Shown here: piece by piece, positions 14,801-23,001 of the stretch
Layout of the letters: every line of letters begins with the position of its first letter
Numbering within the stretch: position 1 is the stretch's first letter
Source of the DNA: Paludibacteraceae bacterium
GTDB taxonomy: Bacteria; Bacteroidota; Bacteroidia; Bacteroidales; Paludibacteraceae
Assembly (NCBI GenBank): GCA_017938155.1
Contig: JAGBCD010000030.1
Span: 1 to 34,429, forward strand
Direction of reading: 5' to 3'
Length of the DNA stretch: 34,429 nt
Position numbers and translations under genes: made by a program
Notes under the pieces: generated by a model
The model's database searches: none
Seen by the model: the letters and a program-made list of their open reading frames with translations, nothing else
Told to the model about the DNA's origin: nothing

Positions 14801-17800
14801 TCAATATCACTCCTCAGTCAGCATTGGACCATGTGGCATTTACCTACAACGAAGCAATGTTCAATGCCAATACCATCACCATCCAAAAATCGAAAGCAAG
14901 TTGGGATAACAATACGCTCAAGTTGAATAATGGTACCACTAATTGGGATGATGTATATGTGGTTATTAACTTCAAAGGTATTCCAAAGGATTTGTCTTTT
15001 GAATACAGGGCGGGTAACGGAACGGCTTCGACTGGATGGACGGATTGGAGTGCTCCACCTTGGTATATACACGAGAGTGCTGATGGCACCAATTGGTCAT
15101 CTATATGGAACATAGAAAGCAAAAGTACTGATTGGAAAACGGTTTCTAACCTTCCACTCAAACCCGATACGCGTTATCTCAAGTTATGCTATTCAGGTAA
15201 CTTCGATGGTTATTTCCGCAACGTGACTGTATCGGAGCGAAACGAACTGCAAGCTAACCCTACATCATTAGACTTTGGCAATACTGCTAAGGTGGGAGAT
15301 GAACCTACTACACAAACCCTTGCACTCAATTGGTACAATGTATTTGGTTTGGATGTCTATGTGGAAGGTACGAATGCCAACGTATTCAAAGCCATTACTA
15401 CCTCTGTATCTGCTTCGCCAGACAACTACCAAGAGAATGTACAAGTCACAGTACAGTATCTTCATACTGAGGGCGGTACTGCGAATGCAGAACTATGCAT
15501 CAGCGACGTTAAACAGGGTGGTACACAGACCCTCCGAATACCGATGACGGGTACTACGCAGAAACTCCAACAGACCTTGTCATGGTTACCTAATTATGCA
15601 GATGCTGAGCCTGTTCTCCCTATATCAAACGAACCCATTACAGTGGCTACGGCAAGTAGTGGATTGGAAGTTACCTATACTTCATCCAATCCAGCAGTTA
15701 TTGAAGTGGTCAACGATGGCAAAGCACTCAAAGTGGTAGGCAGTGGTGAGACACTGATTACGGCTACACAAGCAGGTAATAGTACTTGGGCTGAGGCTAC
15801 CAGTATTCAAAAGACTTTCAAGGTAACAGAGAAGAACATTACCCGTATTCAACTGACACAAGACCTAACCCGCCTCAAAACAACGGATGAAGACTTTACA
15901 CTCATAGCCAAACTGCAAAAACAATTGTCCGACGGTTCGTGGGAAGAGGTACCAGAGCAAGCTGCCAATATCCGCTTCTCTACCCAAACCAACAACGTTG
16001 TGACGGTTGTCAATACCAATCAGTTGCATATCGTTGCAGAGGGTACTGATATGCTTTATGCTTATTTCGACGAGACACCGCAATACGAGGCTGCTCAATG
16101 TGCTGTTTCGGTTCGTGTACGCGTACCATCTGTAGGATGCGACCATCCGATTATCCCTACCGACCTAACAGAAGAATACACATTCTTCCAAATGGATTTG
16201 AATGAGATAAACAAAGTGATTGCCATCGACCGAACCTATGGCACTCCTGCTTCCTTTACCTTCAAACATGCGGGTGGGCAATGGTCTATATTGGGAACGA
16301 ATTATTATCAAGGTCCCCTTACTGTACAAGAGTCCACAGATGGTGGTAGTACTTGGTCGAGCAACCTATACGAGGTGACCCCAACCCTTAACCAATACAA
16401 CGAGACCGAGGCTATTGAACTGAGTCGAAACGCTACACATATTCGTATCACACGACCCAAAAATGGACAAGGTTATCACTATATCAAGGACGTAGTGGTA
16501 CTGATGGCGGACTATGTAGAGTCTGTGCCCAATGCAGTGGACTTTGGTAACGTATCGGTTGGCTCTACGGTTACGAAAGAGATTACCATTGACTATTCCT
16601 ATATACGTGATGTATTGGAATTGAGCAAAACAACCAACGAACTCTCTTTGTCGCACGATGCTATCGGAGATGATTGTGGTGACTTTGGCAAACAAATAGT
16701 GCAAGTCACTTTCCATCCACAAATAGGAAGTACTGCAATGGGTGCGTACAACGATGTCATTACCCTTACCGAGTCCGTTCGAGGCGAAGTGCTACAAATA
16801 CCTGTCACAGCCAATGTGACCAAGAGTGGACAACAAATCGTATGGGACCAAGCAACCGATGTGCAAGCTTTGGACGACCTAACCATCAATGCTCATGCTA
16901 CATCCGAGTTGCCTCTTACTTATCAAACCTCTGACCCTACCATTGCTACTGTGGATAATAACGGACATGTGACCATCCTACAAGCTGGTACTGTGACGTT
17001 CACTGTGTCACAAGAAGGAAATATCTACTACAATCCTGCTACTCCAATATCAAAAGAGTTTACCATTCACAAAGTGGTGCCTACTATTGCTACTTATCCT
17101 ACGGCTTCTACCATTCATTATGGTCAGGCTCTCATGCATGCTACCCTCACTGGTGGAGCGGCACAAGATGATATGCCAGGTACTTTTGCATGGACCAACG
17201 AACTGGCATTGCCGGGCAATGTGGGAATTCAGCAAGTATCAGTCACCTTCCACCCACAAGGACAACATGCTTTGTTCTACGACGTGGCAGTGTTTACAAT
17301 ACCTATCGAAGTGCTCCCTGCCGAACAGCGCATCACGATGCTGCAAGCCCTACCTATTCAAGCAAGGCTCAATACAGCAGCACCTATCAACGCATGCGTA
17401 CAGATTCGCAATAGCGTAACGAACGAATGGGAATGTAGCAATAGAACCTTCACAGTCCTATCCTCCGACCCTGCAATAGTCTCGGTAGCAGGCAGGTATA
17501 TCACGGGACTTCAAAAAGGACAAACGACCACCTTGCAACTATCAGTGGCAGAGGATGCGAACTATTTGACTATCGCTCCATTAGAAGTGGATGTGGTAGT
17601 GTACGAACAAGACCAATGGTTGGCCGTGATGCCTGATGATGAAGATAAGTCGGCTAATAGTGGCGAAAACGAAGGCTCGTTCAATATGGTGTTTGCTCAG
17701 ATAGACCAAGCTACGTTGGATGCCTTTGGAGGTGTGGTAAACAAGACCTATACCAATGTGCTCAATGCGGAACCTTATTTTGTGGCGAATCAAATGTGCT

Positions 17801-18900
17801 ACATGCAAATGGTGAAGGCTGATATATGGCTACCTTTTGTGGCACCGTTTGACATCCAGTCTCTCTCTGTACTTGAGACGATGGATGAGGCACTATTGCA
17901 AAATGCCGCTACCAAACAAGAGGCTATCACCTTGCAAGCACAAGCCAATAAGACTTTTGTGGATTTGATGCAAACGCAACTTCAGGAAGATGCCCTTGGT
18001 TCTATCACGGCTACGGACTTGCAAGGTATCATCGATCAGTTTGTCAACCAATCGACTACCGATAGAGGAGTCTTCCCATTGGTGCATTACGATGGTACCA
18101 ATGGTAATACAGCCTCCTATTACCTTTACGAAACGACTGGTACATGGGAACTATTGAACGACAAAGTGGATATCACATGGCAACCTGTGACCAAGGATGC
18201 TGATGGTATCATCATGAAAAAAGGACATGCTTATATGTTGCAATTCCCTTATTGTCCTTTCTGCGTGAACCATGATAGATGGGACTACTGGACAGGTAAG
18301 ATTATTTTGTTCCAAGGGGTAGGTACCCAAACGATAGATGGTACGAATCAACATTCACAGATTAAGGAACAACAAAGCAATTTGCTCACCAACCAACTCA
18401 CCTATACAGGTAATGCCACTTTGCACGATATGTATGCGGATGCGGGAGAGGTGTTTGTGTTTGATGATAATCCACAAAACGAGACCTACAACTATTTTGT
18501 ACGCAACGAAACAACATGCGTGCTCAAACCTACTCAGGCCTTTGTGTATGCCAATATCTTGCCAGAGAAGGAAGATGTGATGTATCCTTCGCGAGTGGTA
18601 GCTGCTAATGAGAATGCACCTATACAGTCTTATGAGCAATATGAGTATTATCCAAAGGCTGTGTCAAGAACAGGAGAGATTATTTGGGAGAGAAGACCTA
18701 TCAAGAATGAAGGTGTGACAACCCTTATCGAACGCATCGAAGCAACCGACCCAGTGAATGTATATACCCTCACAGGACAATTCCTTACCCATACCACTTT
18801 GGGACAAATCCAAAACACCTTGCCTAATGGTGTGTACATGGTGCGTAACCAACAAGGATGTACACAAAAGGTAGTGTTGAATAATGGTATGGTATATTGA
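11890..18900 (+). CDS. Giant multidomain surface protein with Ig-like modules and T9SS-type tail
   Basis: The product has 2336 residues. The ATG at 11890, 4 nt after the DUF4105 stop, gives a signal peptide (MKIRNITNIRVLLTLCILVC); a TTG at 11863 would spoil it. In nucleotide order: an InlB-like repeat (about 12115-12280), a HYDIN-like domain (DFGEAVEG, 12300-12570), Big-type Ig (12880-13150), a second beta domain (13480-13765), MBG/YDG (14020-14290), two Ig (14300-14815), a jelly-roll (14820-15240), HYDIN-like (15250-15560), Ig (15570-15830), a jelly-roll (16180-16520), HYDIN-like (16525-16815), Ig (16830-17070), MBG (17075-17310), then a mixed domain and a tail (VYTLTGQFLT...LPNGVYMV, 18760-18890) of T9SS sorting type. 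The recurring order jelly-roll, HYDIN, Ig suggests module duplication. A role in adhesion or in binding sugars is plausible; no catalytic motif is seen. The N-terminal third is AT-richer than the rest. Confidence 0.93.
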   Translation: MKIRNITNIRVLLTLCILVCIASKAYGDKYRSSLTVTPSPKGAGLVYVGKSSGTPISGEEQKVSQEKEDDSSNHIYYVNAKATKSGYIFLGWSEKNDAIELHTPAQTKFSLESGKNKTIDYKRYAIFARMTGEPASNSTIDFGEAVEGIGGTKEITITHAHAGTISLTTTGDFSVSSASIASTASETATPITITFSPQGQGPKTGTLTVSSNNSLSNLTYTLQGVGYAKPSVQWNTNFRGTISSGAATLSVGDTLRASCVSGQTITYSDYNTDYFSSAIDDNGDPVLVVKESISGTISNVSVKVNLEKREDTYWAAHSETFTLGLTNLIPQTIVWNDKISDLTNKNLPYTINLTAVAYNSKTNQLSGLPITYTVDKTDYVSVSGNTLTVKAVGGPTTITASVAGNASYAPASVSKIVKVIDATKLCDTVDDHSDGSFNKNNTHTISPTLPDKLTFNARRGSVFLRNPLYVEEYNGLTKIYETVYEHSDISSSNAGTNKEITLQPTTTRIVFKTTANNTYYITDIKTTRRTLCEIDKTSLHYASYPGQAITQTVKCTYANTMIFLSLQSGSHWTVNPESFGECGGEGEQAIQVTFSSQTKGEFSDVLYIKNNVGETLKEIPLTASVTTQEQLLESWNIQETYTVADKVTLQAKTNIGKTDFTFSVESSTPADIVQIDGSTMTFKGTGTATIKAYQAGGGLYDAFTTTKTITINKATPTIITPPTASNISYTQTLGMSNLSGGVVTIDWQGNENTPVEGHFQWKEIMLVPSANHGNPQQQTLVFVPTREDLYNRVECQTTLTVAQINQTLTWNQDLPTTVVEDELIPLTTTVTSGRPISYTFSPDYLGEQATKVVATNPDTLIALQRGKGTVTAVCPGDADYKASNAITKNIYILGQPRITWNLPDMVMFNQQYNDIYTITNGDPALLTITNHHPNIAYIENNQLTVLNKKGTATITFTFAGNDEWAAWETELNITPQSALDHVAFTYNEAMFNANTITIQKSKASWDNNTLKLNNGTTNWDDVYVVINFKGIPKDLSFEYRAGNGTASTGWTDWSAPPWYIHESADGTNWSSIWNIESKSTDWKTVSNLPLKPDTRYLKLCYSGNFDGYFRNVTVSERNELQANPTSLDFGNTAKVGDEPTTQTLALNWYNVFGLDVYVEGTNANVFKAITTSVSASPDNYQENVQVTVQYLHTEGGTANAELCISDVKQGGTQTLRIPMTGTTQKLQQTLSWLPNYADAEPVLPISNEPITVATASSGLEVTYTSSNPAVIEVVNDGKALKVVGSGETLITATQAGNSTWAEATSIQKTFKVTEKNITRIQLTQDLTRLKTTDEDFTLIAKLQKQLSDGSWEEVPEQAANIRFSTQTNNVVTVVNTNQLHIVAEGTDMLYAYFDETPQYEAAQCAVSVRVRVPSVGCDHPIIPTDLTEEYTFFQMDLNEINKVIAIDRTYGTPASFTFKHAGGQWSILGTNYYQGPLTVQESTDGGSTWSSNLYEVTPTLNQYNETEAIELSRNATHIRITRPKNGQGYHYIKDVVVLMADYVESVPNAVDFGNVSVGSTVTKEITIDYSYIRDVLELSKTTNELSLSHDAIGDDCGDFGKQIVQVTFHPQIGSTAMGAYNDVITLTESVRGEVLQIPVTANVTKSGQQIVWDQATDVQALDDLTINAHATSELPLTYQTSDPTIATVDNNGHVTILQAGTVTFTVSQEGNIYYNPATPISKEFTIHKVVPTIATYPTASTIHYGQALMHATLTGGAAQDDMPGTFAWTNELALPGNVGIQQVSVTFHPQGQHALFYDVAVFTIPIEVLPAEQRITMLQALPIQARLNTAAPINACVQIRNSVTNEWECSNRTFTVLSSDPAIVSVAGRYITGLQKGQTTTLQLSVAEDANYLTIAPLEVDVVVYEQDQWLAVMPDDEDKSANSGENEGSFNMVFAQIDQATLDAFGGVVNKTYTNVLNAEPYFVANQMCYMQMVKADIWLPFVAPFDIQSLSVLETMDEALLQNAATKQEAITLQAQANKTFVDLMQTQLQEDALGSITATDLQGIIDQFVNQSTTDRGVFPLVHYDGTNGNTASYYLYETTGTWELLNDKVDITWQPVTKDADGIIMKKGHAYMLQFPYCPFCVNHDRWDYWTGKIILFQGVGTQTIDGTNQHSQIKEQQSNLLTNQLTYTGNATLHDMYADAGEVFVFDDNPQNETYNYFVRNETTCVLKPTQAFVYANILPEKEDVMYPSRVVAANENAPIQSYEQYEYYPKAVSRTGEIIWERRPIKNEGVTTLIERIEATDPVNVYTLTGQFLTHTTLGQIQNTLPNGVYMVRNQQGCTQKVVLNNGMVY

Positions 18901-18930
18901 ATAAATATTGAATAACTATTCAAATATTCA
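18898..18930 (+). promoter_or_regulatory. ARG-box-like operator upstream of argR
   Basis: TGAATAACTATTCA at 18909-18922 has the ten core bases of the ArgR box (TGAAT-N4-ATTCA) with no mismatch. A further TGAAT half-site lies at 18898-18902 (TGAATAAATATTGA, one mismatch to the box) and a further ATTCA at 18926-18930, so four half-sites are packed into 33 bp. It sits 60-90 bp before the argR promoter and at the very stop codon of the giant gene. An imperfect box (GGAATAAACATTCA) occurs at 19516-19529, at the argR stop codon. Autoregulation by ArgR is the natural reading. Confidence 0.65.
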
Positions 18931-18991
18931 ATGTTTAATTGGTTGTGCTTCATTTGAATAAGGGTAAATGTATAAAAAATATACAGTACTC

Positions 18992-19022
18992 TTGCATATT
19001 TCAAGTTTTCATCGTACCTTTG
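18992..19022 (+). promoter_or_regulatory. argR promoter
   Basis: TTG (18992-18994), 20 nt, then TACCTTTG (19015-19022) fits the Bacteroidota pattern. Transcription would start near 19028. That rules out an ATG at 18968 as the protein start and supports 19064. Confidence 0.75.
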
Positions 19023-19063
19023 TCTCGACCATAAGGTTAGAAACCCATAATATTGATAGCATT

Positions 19064-19522
19064 ATGAATGTACGAATGAGACGCTTGCGTGTGATCGTGA
19101 ATATCCTCACTGCGCAGATTATCAACAATCAAGAACAATTGATTCAGTCGCTCAAGCAGCAAGGCATTGAGGTTACTCAAGCTACGTTAAGTCGTGATTT
19201 GCGAGATTTGCGCGCGCAAAAGAAGGTGCTTCCTGATGGGTCTTTCAAGTATATTGTCCCAGCCAATCCTGTCGTGGAGAAGAAGGTGTTGGGTATGGAT
19301 TCGGACTTGATGCAGTTGGCTATCCGTAGTGTGGATTTCTGTGGCAATTTTGCAGTGGTTAAGACCAAACCGGGTTATGCTAATGCTGTGGCATACGACA
19401 TAGATGGAAGAGGTGCTTCTATCATTTTGGGTACGATAGCGGGTGATGATACGATACTCATTATTCCTAAAGAGACCACTACCCGTGAGCAGATGTATGA
19501 CTTCTTGTATGGATTGGAATAA
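19064..19522 (+). CDS. argR: Arginine repressor ArgR
   Basis: A transcription factor that binds L-arginine and ARG-box DNA as a hexamer. The product has 152 residues from the ATG at 19064, the usual family length; a longer frame begins at 18968 but would start upstream of the promoter. The N-terminal winged helix-turn-helix shows IEVTQATLSRDLRDL, the recognition-helix region. The C-terminal arginine-binding and oligomerisation domain shows GTIAGDDTILII, the characteristic Gly-Thr-Ile-Ala-Gly-Asp-Asp loop. It stands alone, with no arginine biosynthesis gene in the window, so its targets are elsewhere. An ARG-box-like operator at 18898-18930 points to self-control. Confidence 0.95.
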   Translation: MNVRMRRLRVIVNILTAQIINNQEQLIQSLKQQGIEVTQATLSRDLRDLRAQKKVLPDGSFKYIVPANPVVEKKVLGMDSDLMQLAIRSVDFCGNFAVVKTKPGYANAVAYDIDGRGASIILGTIAGDDTILIIPKETTTREQMYDFLYGLE

Positions 19523-19563
19523 ACATTCATATACCACAATTTGTAAAAATCTATCTTTGCCTA

Positions 19564-19594
19564 TTGTGTAATATTAAAAAATGTTGTAACTTTG
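19564..19594 (+). promoter_or_regulatory. Promoter of the DUF349 gene
   Basis: TTG (19564-19566), 20 nt, then TAACTTTG (19587-19594) is a good Bacteroidota promoter. A second TATCTTTG at 19552-19559 lacks a partner at the right distance. Confidence 0.75.
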
Positions 19595-19602
19595 CGGCCA
19601 AT

Positions 19603-19688
19603 AGTCGTGAAGTTACTTTTTTATTTAACGACTTTTGTAATTAACCCTAATAGCCAATTGGTATTAACGAAACTCCGCCTTAAGGGCG
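19603..19688 (+). other. Structured leader before the DUF349 gene
   Basis: The roughly 95-nt leader has two inverted repeats. AGTCGT (19603-19608) pairs with ACGACT (19628-19633), and CGCC (19676-19679) pairs with GGCG (19685-19688) around TTAAG. The second hairpin ends 7 nt before the ATG at 19696, so it could affect ribosome access. No known riboswitch or leader peptide is evident. Confidence 0.35.
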
Positions 19689-19695
19689 TAACACT

Positions 19696-21192
19696 ATGAC
19701 AAACGAAAAACAATCACTCGTTGACGAGTTGAAAGCTCTACTTGAGCAAGACCTAAAGGACATCAAAGAACAAGTCGAATCACTGAAGACACAGTTTTAT
19801 CGCATGTATCATGAGGAACAAGCTGCTCTCAAAAAAGCTGCTGAGCAAGCGGCACAGGAGGCTGGTGAGGTCCTTGAGAACTGGCAACCTGCGATGGATG
19901 AGATTGAATGTCAATTTCGTGAAATGTTGAATGTTTACAAGCAAAGAAAGGCTGAGGCTGCTAAGCAATTGGAGTTGGAATTGCAACAGAACTTGTTGCG
20001 TAAGGAGAATATCATAGCACAAATGAAGGTAATGGCAGAGGCAGAGACTGCGGATGTGATGGATAACCTCAAGAAAGTGCGTGAATTGCAAGCCGAATGG
20101 AAAACCATTGGTTCTGTACCTGCCAACAAGTCACAAGAGATTTGGAAGAGTTATAACCAATACCTTGAGCAATACTACGATTTGGTTAAGATAAATATTG
20201 AGCTCCGTGACCTTGATTTCAAGAAAAACCTTGAGATGAAGACCCTTATTTGCGAGGCTGCAGAGAAATTGAAAGAAAACCCTAATATAGTAGAAGCCAG
20301 CAGAGCACTACAACAGTTACACGATGAGTGGGCTGAGATAGGTCCTGTAGCACGTGAATTGAGAGAAGATATTTGGAATCGATTCAAAGAGGCAAGTACC
20401 TACATCAACAAGAAACATCAAGCATACTTTGATGAACTTCATGCCAAAGAGGGTGAGAACCTTGTGAAAAAACAAGCTATCATTGAGCAATTGAAGACTA
20501 TCAATTTTGCTGAGTTTAAGAATAATAAGCAATGGGACGAAGCCAGTGAATTGATTCAAAAATTGCAAGGTGAGTGGAGAGAAATAGGGTTTGCTCCTAA
20601 GAAACAAAATCAACAAATATACGAAGAGTACCGTTCTTTGTGTGATGCTTTCTTCAAAGCCAAAACTGCATTCTATAAAGGTTTGCGTGATACCTTTAGC
20701 GAGAATCTTAAACTCAAGAGAGAACTTATCAAGAAGGCAGAAGAGTTGGTAAGCAGTGAAGACTGGAAGAATACGGCAGAAGCCTTTATTGCATTGCAAA
20801 AAGAATGGAAAACAATAGGCCCTGTAGCACGTAAGTATAGTGACGAACTATGGAAGAAGTTCACAGAGGTGTGTGACAGTTTCTTCAACAAAAAACGTGA
20901 GGCAGATAAGGATGCTCGTGAGGCTTACAAACAAAGAAGAAACGAAGCTAAGCAAAAATGGGCAAAGAACTTGGAAAATACCAGTGACCGTGCTAAGTTG
21001 GTACGTATCTACGAGAACTTGCAACAAGAAATAAAGACCGCAGAGAATAATATCTTGTTCTTCACAAGCAAATCTAAGACCGCTAATAAGTTGGTACAAG
21101 ATATGCAAAAGAAAATAGATGATCTCAAGCAACAATTGCTTGACATTGAGAACAAGATCAATGCAATGGACGCAGAAAATGGAGTTGATTAA
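19696..21192 (+). CDS. DUF349 repeat protein, cytoplasmic coiled-coil
   Basis: The molecular role is unknown. The product has 498 residues, very rich in Lys, Glu and Gln, without signal peptide or membrane segment. The DUF349 unit, W-x-x-I-G-x-[VA] followed by a helical stretch, appears four times: WKTIGSVP (about 134), WAEIGPVA (about 212), WREIGFAP (about 293) and WKTIGPVA (about 371). The N-terminal (1-130) and C-terminal (about 425-498) parts are long helices likely to form coiled coils. Similar stand-alone proteins occur widely in Bacteroidota. Its 3' end overlaps the start of the FtsE-type ATPase gene by 14 nt in another frame, so the two are probably translationally coupled and may act together. 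Confidence 0.93.
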   Translation: MTNEKQSLVDELKALLEQDLKDIKEQVESLKTQFYRMYHEEQAALKKAAEQAAQEAGEVLENWQPAMDEIECQFREMLNVYKQRKAEAAKQLELELQQNLLRKENIIAQMKVMAEAETADVMDNLKKVRELQAEWKTIGSVPANKSQEIWKSYNQYLEQYYDLVKINIELRDLDFKKNLEMKTLICEAAEKLKENPNIVEASRALQQLHDEWAEIGPVARELREDIWNRFKEASTYINKKHQAYFDELHAKEGENLVKKQAIIEQLKTINFAEFKNNKQWDEASELIQKLQGEWREIGFAPKKQNQQIYEEYRSLCDAFFKAKTAFYKGLRDTFSENLKLKRELIKKAEELVSSEDWKNTAEAFIALQKEWKTIGPVARKYSDELWKKFTEVCDSFFNKKREADKDAREAYKQRRNEAKQKWAKNLENTSDRAKLVRIYENLQQEIKTAENNILFFTSKSKTANKLVQDMQKKIDDLKQQLLDIENKINAMDAENGVD

Positions 21193-21841
21193 TTATCAGT
21201 CAGTAGAGGTAAGACAAGACGAACTGATCGTTCTCAAGGATGTAAATCTTAGCATCCAATCAGGTGAGTTTGTTTACTTGTTGGGTAGAGTAGGCTCGGG
21301 TAAGTCTTCTCTAATGAAGACTTTCTATGCAGAGATACCTATCTATGCGGGTAGTGCTCAATTCTTGGGATATGACTTGACCAAATTGCGCAAGTCGCAA
21401 ATACCATATTTGAGAAGAAAAATAGGGGTGGTGTTCCAAGATTTTCAACTTCTTCCTGATCGAAACGTAGAGGAAAATCTCATGTTCGTTCTGCATGCTA
21501 CGGGATGGAAAGATAAGAAAGTGATGGCCAATCATGTGCAGGATATTCTCAAGCAAGTAGGCATGGAGAACAAACGTTACAAGATGCCTTATCACTTGTC
21601 AGGGGGAGAACAACAGCGTGTTGTGATTGCAAGGGCATTGCTCAACTCTCCTGAGATAATCTTGGCAGACGAACCTACGGGTAACTTGGATTATAATACT
21701 GGACAAGAAATCATGGAACTATTGCATGGCATTTGCAAAGCTGGTATGACGGTAATCATGTCCACCCACAATACCCATTGGCCTGAGCAGTATCCCGGAC
21801 GGAAATTGGAATTCCACGATGCGAGAATATCAGAAAATTGA
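21179..21841 (+). CDS. ftsE: FtsE-type ABC transporter ATPase
   Basis: The product has 220 residues. In the FtsEX complex this ATPase drives periplasmic peptidoglycan hydrolases at the division site. Walker A is GRVGSGKSS (about residues 37-45), followed by the Q-loop ([18 protein letters not shown]), signature LSGGEQQRV, Walker [13 protein letters not shown] and a switch His in [13 protein letters not shown] is typical of FtsE and LolD relatives. The ATG at 21179 lies inside the end of the DUF349 gene; a longer frame from 21119 would add residues foreign to the family. No ftsX follows: the next gene is on the opposite strand. Assignment to FtsE rather than LolD rests on overall resemblance and is moderately certain. 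Confidence 0.85.
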   Translation: MELINYQSVEVRQDELIVLKDVNLSIQSGEFVYLLGRVGSGKSSLMKTFYAEIPIYAGSAQFLGYDLTKLRKSQIPYLRRKIGVVFQDFQLLPDRNVEENLMFVLHATGWKDKKVMANHVQDILKQVGMENKRYKMPYHLSGGEQQRVVIARALLNSPEIILADEPTGNLDYNTGQEIMELLHGICKAGMTVIMSTHNTHWPEQYPGRKLEFHDARISEN

Positions 21842-21851
21842 CTCTTCATAT

Positions 21852-21890
21852 ACAAAAAGTGGCAGCCCTGATGGTGCTGCCACTTTTTGT
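21852..21890. terminator. Bidirectional terminator between ftsE and sufE
   Basis: ACAAAAAGTGGCAGC (21852-21866) pairs perfectly with GCTGCCACTTTTTGT (21876-21890) around a 9-nt loop. It carries T-runs on both strands, and the genes on either side converge. It lies 10 nt after the + strand stop and about 110 nt after the - strand stop. Confidence 0.85.
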
Positions 21891-21930
21891 AGTTATGAGT
21901 TATGAGTTATGAGTTATGAGCTATGAGTTC
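21891..21930 (+). repeat. Heptanucleotide tandem repeat AGTTATG
   Basis: Four perfect AGTTATG units are followed by one variant (AGCTATG) and a partial unit, directly after the terminator hairpin and outside genes. It is a simple sequence repeat whose copy number could vary. No gene start is close enough for phase variation to be suggested. Confidence 0.85.
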
Positions 21931-21998
21931 GCCAAGGAAATCCGGTAGAGAAACTCGGCGAACAACTGCAGAGCACTGAACCAGTGGATGTCAACGTC

Positions 21999-22439
21999 TC
22001 AAGGTTTCTTCACTTGCTTCAATGTCAATGCGTAGAGAAGCATTTGCTTGAGCATTGATGCTAAGCCATTGCTGCGTGTCGGAGAAAGGTGCTCACGCAA
22101 GTGAATATCGTCTATAAAGTGAAGATTGGCTTCTAATATCTCTTCGGGTGTGTGTCCCGAAAGTACTCGTATGAGAAGTGCGACTATTCCCTTAACCAAA
22201 ATAGCATCGCTATCACCTTTATATATAATAATAGATTCTCCTGATGGAGAAGTGGACAATTCGGCAGTAAACCAAACTTTGCTTTGGCAACCATCAATGA
22301 GGTTTGTATCTGTTTTTTGAGAAGGATCCAGCCCTGGTAAACTATTGCCAATCTCAATGAGTAAACTATATCGATCCATCCAATCTTCTAATAGACTGAA
22401 CTCTTCAATTATTTCTTGTTGAATAGCTTCTATAGACAT
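21999..22439 (-). CDS. sufE: SufE-like cysteine desulfuration protein
   Basis: SufE accepts sulfur from the cysteine desulfurase SufS for iron-sulfur cluster assembly in the cytoplasm. The product has 146 residues, normal for the family. The acceptor cysteine is Cys51 in LIDGCQSKVW, the same position as in E. coli. The conserved C-terminal half (KGIVALLIRVLSGHTPEEI, SPTRSNGLASML) is also present. It is the last gene of the long - strand run, 13 nt after aroK. The partner sufS is not in the window. Confidence 0.95.
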   Translation of the reverse strand: MSIEAIQQEIIEEFSLLEDWMDRYSLLIEIGNSLPGLDPSQKTDTNLIDGCQSKVWFTAELSTSPSGESIIIYKGDSDAILVKGIVALLIRVLSGHTPEEILEANLHFIDDIHLREHLSPTRSNGLASMLKQMLLYALTLKQVKKP

Positions 22440-22452
22440 GTCTTTGTTTGTT

Positions 22453-22998
22453 TTAATGGTTTTGTATCATAGTGTATAGGTATTGCGCAATCTTTTCGTC
22501 GTCTTGTTCGCAAATGGCTCCCAATGGAGCCTCTATTACATAGTCGGCTTGTAGGTAATATGGTTCGCGTGCAGTTAACTGGGGAGCAATGAAGTCCATC
22601 AGTTCTTCTTTGGTACGTCCTTGCAGTACTGGACGACTATCCAAATCGGTTAGCATAAGTCGGGTTGCTAAATGCTCCACCGACCAACGTAGGTAGATAC
22701 TGGTACCCAATTCCTTGAGACAGTCCATGTTATCTTCCCAACAAGGATACCCTCCCCCCGTTGCATAAATTACTTTTTCAATGGGTAGCTCAGCCAAATC
22801 TTCAAGTACGTATTTCTCTTTGATTCTAAACTCCTCGATGCCGTAGGTGCGAATATAGTCAGCAGGTGTGAGTCCATGTATCTCATGGAATGCTTCATCC
22901 AAATCCACAAATTTCCATCCCAGACGATTGGCCAATAGTTGACCCACGGTACTTTTACCTGCCCCCATGTAACCGATTAGATATATAGGCATCTGCAT
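22453..22998 (-). CDS. aroK: Shikimate kinase
   Basis: Phosphorylates shikimate with ATP, step five of chorismate synthesis. The product has 181 residues. The P-loop GYMGAGKST lies near the N-terminus. FVDLD matches the shikimate-binding Asp region, ATGGGYPC the Gly-Gly-Gly substrate loop, and DSRPVLQGRTKEEL the lid with its Arg. The start is either residue 1 (MQMPIYL) or Met3; the family usually begins two to four residues before the first beta strand. The start lies 3 nt after the stop of the small DUF3256-like gene. Confidence 0.94.
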   Translation of the reverse strand: MQMPIYLIGYMGAGKSTVGQLLANRLGWKFVDLDEAFHEIHGLTPADYIRTYGIEEFRIKEKYVLEDLAELPIEKVIYATGGGYPCWEDNMDCLKELGTSIYLRWSVEHLATRLMLTDLDSRPVLQGRTKEELMDFIAPQLTAREPYYLQADYVIEAPLGAICEQDDEKIAQYLYTMIQNH

Positions 22999-23001
22999 CT
23001 A

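Noticed and set aside
18968-19063. N-terminal extension of ArgR from an upstream ATG
   Set aside because: The promoter -7 element at 19015-19022 lies inside it, and the family starts at the ATG at 19064.
21891-21930. Phase-variable control through the AGTTATG repeat
   Set aside because: It lies between two converging genes behind a terminator, away from any start codon or promoter.
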